21,444 nucleotides of DNA, from positions 1 through 21,444 of the forward strand of contig NZXU01000103.1 in assembly GCA_002698425.1 (NCBI GenBank), read 5' to 3'. The notes below the pieces were generated by a model. The model had not been told where the DNA came from, searched no databases, and worked only from the letters and a program-made list of their open reading frames with translations. Within the stretch, counting starts at the first letter, position 1, and each line of letters starts with the position of its first letter. Made by a program: the position numbers and the translations under genes. The stretch is from Ahrensia sp. Lineage in GTDB: Bacteria; Pseudomonadota; Alphaproteobacteria; Rhizobiales; Rhizobiaceae. Shown in pieces: positions 17,064 through 21,444 of the stretch.

Positions 17064-18072
17064 GAATGTCCATTGGTTGAGGCACCGCGTAAAGCGGGTC
17101 AAGATCTTACGTGAGTACATGGCGGACGCACGGTTTATGAGCCGGCATATGTTGGATGGGGGTCTGTCGGATCAGCATGAGCAGTACCGGATATTACAAT
17201 TAGTACATTCTCTTGAAAAAGGTCTCAGTTATCGTTCGCCACGTGCGTTTGGCGGGTCGAAGGCGCTATCTCTTATGAACGCGATGGCGTCGGCATCGCC
17301 GGGGGCAAAGGGCTCGACAGCTTTTTTCATGGGACTGAGTGTGCTAACGGCTTGGGTGGCGTTTCATAAACAGATGCCTTCGGCTGACGCGTATTCGGTT
17401 AGAAGAGTGGAAGAATTTCTAGCCGGACTAGGGGCGTCTAAGGGCCCAGCTGTGCAGTCCGGCGCGAGAGTCATTGTGGATCGCGACCCGGGAAGGTGGT
17501 TGGCACTGCCTATTGATGAATTCCTTTCAACTAGGCACTCGACGCGACGATTTGCAGGTGTGCCAGTCTTGGACAGCGATCTTCTTGAGTGCGTAAGTTT
17601 GGCGATGTTGTCGCCCTCGGCATGCAATCGTCAAATGGTCCGTCTTCGCGTCATTGATAATGCTGAGGGAAAGCGTTTGCTATATGATACTTTGCACGGT
17701 ACCGGTGGTATCGACTACGAGACCTGCCGGTTGGGAGTGGTAACTTTCGATGCCCAGAGTTTGGATTTTTATGGCGAGCGCAATCAAGGATATCTAAATG
17801 CCGGCTTGTTTGCAATGACATTAATTTACGCCTTTCACTGGAAAGGTATCGGCTCGTGTCTTTTGCAGTTCGGGAACACATTTGCAGAAGAGCGAATGCT
17901 AATTCGCGAGCTGGGGATTCCGGCGTCGGAAAGGATTGGCGTGGGAATCGCTTTCGGTGTCCTTGAATCGTCAGATGTGGTCCCAGCGAGCGCGCGGCGT
18001 GAAGTCGATGAAATTGTATCCGTTTTGGCGGCGGACGCACTCGAGTTGCGGGGTCCTGATCTCGAAACTTGA
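17041..18072 (+). CDS. Nitroreductase-family protein (long, polysaccharide-locus type)
   Basis: A 343-residue protein with a nitroreductase-like (FMN-binding) C-terminal half and an extra N-terminal helical part. The N-terminal part is basic (LRHRVKRVKILREYM) and contains LVHSLEKGLSYRSPRAFGG (about 54-72), a block I associate with nitroreductase-like proteins of polysaccharide loci. The fold motif begins FLSTRHSTRRFAGVPVLDSD (161-180), the typical S/T-R-R-F flavin site, then AMLSPSACNRQMVRLRV (188-204). C-terminal landmarks are GLFAMTLIYAFHWKGIGSC (255-273) and IGVGIAFG (299-306). Start GTG 17041 is chosen: GGAGGG lies at 17023-17028, and earlier in-frame starts (TTG 17017, GTG 16981) would lengthen an N-terminus without homology. 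It overlaps the flippase end, so it belongs to the same operon. A redox step on a sugar or carrier is inference; no substrate can be named. Confidence 0.8.
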   Translation: MGVAQKLKNVHWLRHRVKRVKILREYMADARFMSRHMLDGGLSDQHEQYRILQLVHSLEKGLSYRSPRAFGGSKALSLMNAMASASPGAKGSTAFFMGLSVLTAWVAFHKQMPSADAYSVRRVEEFLAGLGASKGPAVQSGARVIVDRDPGRWLALPIDEFLSTRHSTRRFAGVPVLDSDLLECVSLAMLSPSACNRQMVRLRVIDNAEGKRLLYDTLHGTGGIDYETCRLGVVTFDAQSLDFYGERNQGYLNAGLFAMTLIYAFHWKGIGSCLLQFGNTFAEERMLIRELGIPASERIGVGIAFGVLESSDVVPASARREVDEIVSVLAADALELRGPDLET

Positions 18073-18149
18073 GCGATTTATTGCGATACTTCGTTCCGAT
18101 TCATACCTGTTCTTGGGCGTGGCCTGTTTGATGTTGGGCCCCAAACCGT

Positions 18150-18167
18150 AGTACCATTGATGGTACT
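18150..18167. repeat. 8-bp inverted repeat with 2-base centre
   Basis: AGTACCAT-TG-ATGGTACT. It is about 80 bases after the nitroreductase stop. It could be a regulator site or part of a termination region; no matching second copy was seen. Confidence 0.45.
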
Positions 18168-18228
18168 GAAGAAGTAATTCCTCAATCGGTTTAGATCGCG
18201 AAGTCTTTATTTACTGATGTTACGGCCA

Positions 18229-18285
18229 GGCCTGGTCCTTTCGGTCGTACGGAGCACATTCCTGTACGATCAAAGAGACCAGGCC
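18229..18285 (+). terminator. Imperfect long hairpin, possible operon terminator
   Basis: Outer arms GGCCTGGTC (18229-18237) and GACCAGGCC (18277-18285); inner arms CGTAC (18246-18250) and GTACG (18264-18268) around a 13-base loop. The AAA/TTT bases between the arms can also pair. It lies about 160 bases after the last operon stop. The size and partial pairing also fit a structured RNA element or the relic of a small mobile element end. Confidence 0.5.
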
Positions 18286-18548
18286 GATGAACCTCCACTG
18301 AGGCAAGCTAGCTTCTGCGAGGGATTTAAGCCCGTTGCGACATCACCGACATAGTCATCATCGCCGATGCGACATAATCGCCAGTATGAATCTTCGTGAG
18401 ATCAACGAAGCCGGGCTCGGGGGCCATCCGTCGGCTCGCGGCTCATCGAAGGCCCAAGCCATCTGGCGTCCAATTTCTCCATCGGGAGTACCGCCTTATT
18501 GTTCAACAATCCGCCATCTATACCGGGAGATAGGGCAATATCATTCCT

Positions 18549-19814
18549 ATGAAGTCCACTCGCCCTGATCTGTTGGCAATCACGGCTGCAGTTTTTACGA
18601 TCACGGGTGTTTGCGCAGTTGCAGGGTTTCACGTGGTTGTTACGTCGGCAGGATATGACCAGCGTCAGTTTCACCTTCCGGCCGTGATGCAGATTCGTGA
18701 CACGTTTCCTGCCATCGACTTCATTCACCTCCCTACGGCGACCGGTCCGCTCTATCACGTCGCTGTCGCGGCACTCTCGGGCCCACTTTCGTTGGGGGAG
18801 GCGGGTACACAGATTGTTGGCGGGCTGTTCTCGGCTCTACTTGCGGGGCTGGCTATCTATCACACGCGGTCTGTTCCGTCGGCCTTTGGGCGCATCCTTG
18901 CGGCTGCACCGCTCATCTTTTCAGCTTATTTCTGGCAGTCAGCTTTATGGATGCTCACCGATAATGCCGCTGCATTATTTTCAATGGCCGCACTGATTCT
19001 GCTTACATTTGATCTGAATCCGCGGAAGGAACTGGCGGTTGGATTTCTGATAGCTCTCGCCATTGCGACTAGGCAGACCAGTGTTTGGTTATTATTGCCT
19101 GGCATTATGGCGTGCGGTTATGACTATCATCGCCGAGATACCGAGCTTCGGGGTCTCGCTCTTATCCGCGTTGCTGGTCCGGGAGTTTGTGTATTAACCC
19201 TCCTCGTTGCGATGTGGGCTGGGCTAACGCCGCCGGGCGTTGGCGATTTTAATGCCACCGGATTCAGTCCGGTGGCAACCACATTTACCTTTGCGGTAGC
19301 CGGTGTCTTCTCTGTTCCGATTTTCTTGTGTACGCCTGCTCGCGTACGCACCGTCCGGAAGTTCTGGAGGATTGCTGCGGCAGTCGGGTTTGCAGGGAGT
19401 GTGCCAGCGATGCTTTTCCCTAGTGCGGTTACCCAGGCTCCTGACCATTCCCGGCGTGGTGGAGCGGTTTGGGAGCTGGTAGCAATTGGCGGCGATGTGG
19501 TTGAGCGCTCAGGAGTGTTGATAGCCCTTGGATTTGTTGGTGCGTTCACGGCTACGCTTGTCTGTACGCAACTCGCGCGAAAGCTTACCGTCATTGTTGG
19601 GGCATCGTTGCTAGCACTCGCTGTAGTTGCGTCGGTGGGAGCCCAGCTTTTTCAGAAGTATGTTGAGTTGCCAATAGCTGTTGTTGCAGTTATCACGATC
19701 GTCAGCTTGTGGAAAGATGAAAAGATAGTTCGCCGTTGGCCGCTAATTGCTCTGTTGGCCGCGCAGGCTGCGACGACGATTGCGATCGTTGGGTTGCCGA
19801 TACTGTCCGGTTGA
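18549..19814 (+). CDS. ALG10-like multi-spanning glycosyltransferase
   Basis: A 421-residue membrane protein with about ten hydrophobic segments. The first extracytoplasmic loop carries YDQRQFHLPAVMQIRDTFP (about 36-54), then HLPTATGPLYHV, and further on WMLTDNAAALFSM and AIATRQTSVWLLLPG; near the C-terminus comes QKYVELPIAV. This order (acidic loop after helix 1, G-P-L-Y-H, T-D-N, R-Q-T, late Q-x-Y-V-E) matches the ALG10/DIE2 alpha-glucosyltransferase family (GT59, GT-C fold), which uses polyprenyl-phosphate-linked glucose. I infer a sugar transfer on the outer face of the membrane, possibly onto the polymer or a lipid-linked unit. The ATG at 18549 has only weak ribosome-site support (GGGAGATAGGG at about 18525-18535). 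It sits beyond the operon gap and converges on the WecG-like gene. Confidence 0.7.
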   Translation: MKSTRPDLLAITAAVFTITGVCAVAGFHVVVTSAGYDQRQFHLPAVMQIRDTFPAIDFIHLPTATGPLYHVAVAALSGPLSLGEAGTQIVGGLFSALLAGLAIYHTRSVPSAFGRILAAAPLIFSAYFWQSALWMLTDNAAALFSMAALILLTFDLNPRKELAVGFLIALAIATRQTSVWLLLPGIMACGYDYHRRDTELRGLALIRVAGPGVCVLTLLVAMWAGLTPPGVGDFNATGFSPVATTFTFAVAGVFSVPIFLCTPARVRTVRKFWRIAAAVGFAGSVPAMLFPSAVTQAPDHSRRGGAVWELVAIGGDVVERSGVLIALGFVGAFTATLVCTQLARKLTVIVGASLLALAVVASVGAQLFQKYVELPIAVVAVITIVSLWKDEKIVRRWPLIALLAAQAATTIAIVGLPILSG

Positions 19815-19839
19815 CGGCGCCAGCAAGTTTATAGTGTGC

Positions 19840-19860
19840 GGGCATCCCGACCTGATGCCC
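19840..19860. terminator. Bidirectional hairpin between convergent genes
   Basis: Arms GGGCATC (19840-19846) and GATGCCC (19854-19860) with loop CCGACCT. It lies 25 bases after the ALG10-like stop and 6 bases from the end of the minus-strand WecG-like gene, so it can serve both. No clear T-run on the plus side. Confidence 0.55.
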
Positions 19861-19866
19861 ACCCTT

Positions 19867-20664
19867 TCATTTACGTGGGGGCCGTGGGTTCGCTCGGATG
19901 AAATGTGGTAACGCAAGTAGGTCCTGAGCATACCGCTTAAATAGCCGGCGTGGCTCCTGAAGAGCGCGGTAGGCCCATTCAAGACGGAAAGATTGAACAA
20001 TGCGAGGAGCCCTGCGAGCCACTCCTGAACTAAAATTTATGGACATACCGAGGCAGAGTATTGCGCCGCTTCCAGGCATTTTGGCGATTTCGCAAGCTAT
20101 CGATTCCTGGAGAGGAGCGCCGACGCCGATCACAACGATTCCCCCAGAGCCAGCTCGGGCAACTCTAGAAACTAGTGCGGCGCGTGAGGTGGGGTCGACA
20201 AGTTCTGAACGTGGTGCAGGCTCGCTCGATACGCTCCATCCACGATTGCGACACCGGTGGAACAGTGCTTCGAGTCCTGGGCTTGGTGTCCCGCCGATGA
20301 GCACCAACGGCTTTTTCGTCACCGTTTGTTCGATGACCTTTTGGAATAGTTCGGCGCCAATCACTCTATCGACGCGACGACCTGCGACTCGCGACGCGAG
20401 CCATGCGACTGGCCAACCGTCGGCGAGCGATAACCCCGCTGCGGAGTAAGGCTCCGCAGCGGACGGAGCACCGCGGACGACCCGTAGATGGTGAAGATTT
20501 GGCGTTACCAACACTTCCCAGTCGTCGCGGTGCTTGTATACCGTCCAGGAAACCGCATAGTCGAGTGACACGTCATCAACAGGAACGACTGCCGCGCCCA
20601 GTTCGATCGTCACTCGACGAGGCACCCGCAGATCGTCGACGTTCGGTTCGCTTGGCTTTGACAT
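19867..20664 (-). CDS. WecG/TagA/CpsF family glycosyltransferase
   Basis: A 265-residue GT26-type enzyme. Families of this kind transfer a sugar such as ManNAc(A) or glucose to the first, lipid-linked sugar of a repeat unit. Motifs are VTPNLHHLRVV (53-63), SLADGWPVAWLAS (79-91), the donor-side IGVGAPLQE (179-187), LGMSINFSSGVARRAPRIV (205-223) and FRLEWAYRALQEPRRLFKRY (226-245), the last being the C-terminal signature of the family. It may be cytoplasmic and membrane-associated through that basic C-terminus. Start: ATG 20664 is preferred (GTGGGGTGG upstream), with GTG 20670 an alternative two codons earlier. It is the only polysaccharide gene on the minus strand and converges on the ALG10-like gene. 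It is divergent from the phosphatase gene across a 127-base gap that would hold promoters for both. Confidence 0.9.
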   Translation of the reverse strand: MSKPSEPNVDDLRVPRRVTIELGAAVVPVDDVSLDYAVSWTVYKHRDDWEVLVTPNLHHLRVVRGAPSAAEPYSAAGLSLADGWPVAWLASRVAGRRVDRVIGAELFQKVIEQTVTKKPLVLIGGTPSPGLEALFHRCRNRGWSVSSEPAPRSELVDPTSRAALVSRVARAGSGGIVVIGVGAPLQESIACEIAKMPGSGAILCLGMSINFSSGVARRAPRIVQSFRLEWAYRALQEPRRLFKRYAQDLLALPHFIRANPRPPRK

Positions 20665-20791
20665 TTCCACCCCACATGTTAGTAGCGCTGCCGGCGCCGA
20701 TTCTCTACGAAGTATCTCAAAGGTGCCGGAGTCTCATTCGAAAGCACCAACCCGGCGACTTGTAGATAGATAGTGCCGGTAGCGACTGGAT

Positions 20792-21415
20792 ATGTCGAAG
20801 GCGGATACTGAACGAGATGCCAACCTATCTGCTATCATTTGGGGCCGCCAAACCACGGATAGGAACGAGGGCGTAACGCTGCACTTGCTATTCGTTTGCA
20901 CTGGGAACATCTGTCGGTCCCCTACAGCGGAGAGGCTCGCCGCTTCGTACAGTGCTCGACTCTCGATACCAAACCTCAGTACTTCCAGCGCTGGGACTCG
21001 GGCAGTGATTGCCCACCCTATTCATCGCGAAGCAGCACTCGTTTTGGAAAGGCTGGGCGGTGACGCGTCCAACTTCGCGGCAAGGCAGCTTACACCCAAG
21101 ATCGCTTCGGACGCCGACCTTATTCTTGCGATGACGATGGAGCATCGGGACGCTGTTCTAAGCCTTGCGCCCCGATTGCTGCGCCGAACCTTCACGCTGG
21201 CCGAAGCTGCGTGGCTCGCCTCAAACGTCGATGCGAGGACGGTGGCGGACCTCCCGGTACTCCGGCCCCAATGGGAGTCGAACTACTCATCGGAGATCGT
21301 CGATCCCATCGATCAAAGCGCGGAGGTGTTCGAGATAGTCGGATCGCAAATCGCTCACCTGCTGCCACCCATTCTTGAGCTCTGCGGAAGGTCCCAGGCG
21401 CGGGGGGCAGACTAG
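20792..21415 (+). CDS. Low-molecular-weight protein tyrosine phosphatase (Wzb-like)
   Basis: A 207-residue LMW-PTP. The P-loop is VCTGNICRSPTAE with Cys36 as nucleophile and Arg42 closing the C-x5-R motif; the general-acid loop is the late DPID at 171-174. The likely target is the tyrosine cluster of the BY-kinase encoded at 8967, as in Wzb-Wzc pairs. Homology to the family starts at about residue 29 (TLHLLFVCTGN). The ATG at 20792 has only weak ribosome-site support, while GAGG at 20867-20870 lies eight bases before a CTG (20879-20881) placed exactly where family homology begins. A shorter protein of about 178 residues starting there is possible. It is about 150-200 residues in most relatives, so either fits. 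Confidence 0.92.
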   Translation: MSKADTERDANLSAIIWGRQTTDRNEGVTLHLLFVCTGNICRSPTAERLAASYSARLSIPNLSTSSAGTRAVIAHPIHREAALVLERLGGDASNFAARQLTPKIASDADLILAMTMEHRDAVLSLAPRLLRRTFTLAEAAWLASNVDARTVADLPVLRPQWESNYSSEIVDPIDQSAEVFEIVGSQIAHLLPPILELCGRSQARGAD

Positions 21416-21444
21416 CTCCAACATCCCTCCAATGCTGCGGCGGG

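Larger units (their letters stand above)
18073..18548 (+). other. Non-coding stretch between nitroreductase and ALG10-like genes
   Basis: 476 bases without a convincing gene. It includes a dyad at 18150-18167 and a larger imperfect hairpin at 18229-18285, annotated separately. A frame from ATG 18386 (about 60 codons) has no motif or ribosome site. The end of the EPS operon is likely here, and the promoter for the next gene may follow. Confidence 0.5.

Noticed and set aside
18335..18568. A short frame (77 codons) upstream of the ALG10-like gene
   Set aside because: No ribosome site, no motif, and overlap with the next gene start.
19127..19594. A 155-codon minus-strand frame within the ALG10-like gene
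   Set aside because: Antisense shadow with Arg/Thr/Pro bias and no motif.

Overview
The window looks like a mycobacterial chromosome, from Mycobacterium or a close relative such as Mycolicibacterium. The first gene reads almost residue for residue like the M. tuberculosis acyl-CoA carboxylase beta chain AccD5, and a small secreted protein and a DUF4012 protein fit actinobacterial families. The core gene is GC-rich, while the polysaccharide genes between about 10.7 and 18 kb are visibly richer in A and T. This suggests a transferred island placed beside a core gene.

Layout. (1) 1-1136, minus: 5' two thirds of accD5, cut by the window edge. (2) 1252-about 2290, minus: decayed IS110-family element with a non-coding leader that may be the relic of a bridge-RNA region. 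(3) 2409-4914, minus: a DUF1800 gene followed by a Tat-exported DUF1501 gene, a two-gene operon whose first gene seems to lack a normal start codon. (4) About 4975-6430: gene-poor scar with an IS3-type orfA relic broken by a stop codon. (5) 6432-6860: small Sec-secreted protein, followed by a perfect 18-bp hairpin. (6) 6962-18072, plus: a Wzx/Wzy-type surface polysaccharide locus. In order it holds a DUF4012 membrane protein, a Wzz/BY-kinase co-polymerase, a GT4 glycosyltransferase, a first pyruvyl transferase, a Wzy-like polymerase, a second pyruvyl transferase, a Wzx flippase and an unusual long nitroreductase-family protein. (7) 18073-18548: non-coding with two dyad structures. (8) 18549-19814, plus: ALG10-like multi-spanning glycosyltransferase. 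(9) 19867-20664, minus: WecG/TagA/CpsF glycosyltransferase, convergent with the previous gene across a shared hairpin. (10) 20792-21415, plus: low-molecular-weight protein tyrosine phosphatase.

How the genes could work together (inference from families and order). Glycosyltransferases build a lipid-linked repeat unit, the two pyruvyl transferases would add ketal pyruvate and so negative charge, Wzx flips the unit and Wzy polymerises it. The Wzz/BY-kinase sets chain length and is phosphorylated on its C-terminal tyrosines, and the phosphatase resets it. DUF4012 and the nitroreductase-like protein have no assigned step. No initiating phosphoglycosyltransferase and no outer-membrane export protein is visible, so the pathway is either incomplete here or continues past 21444.
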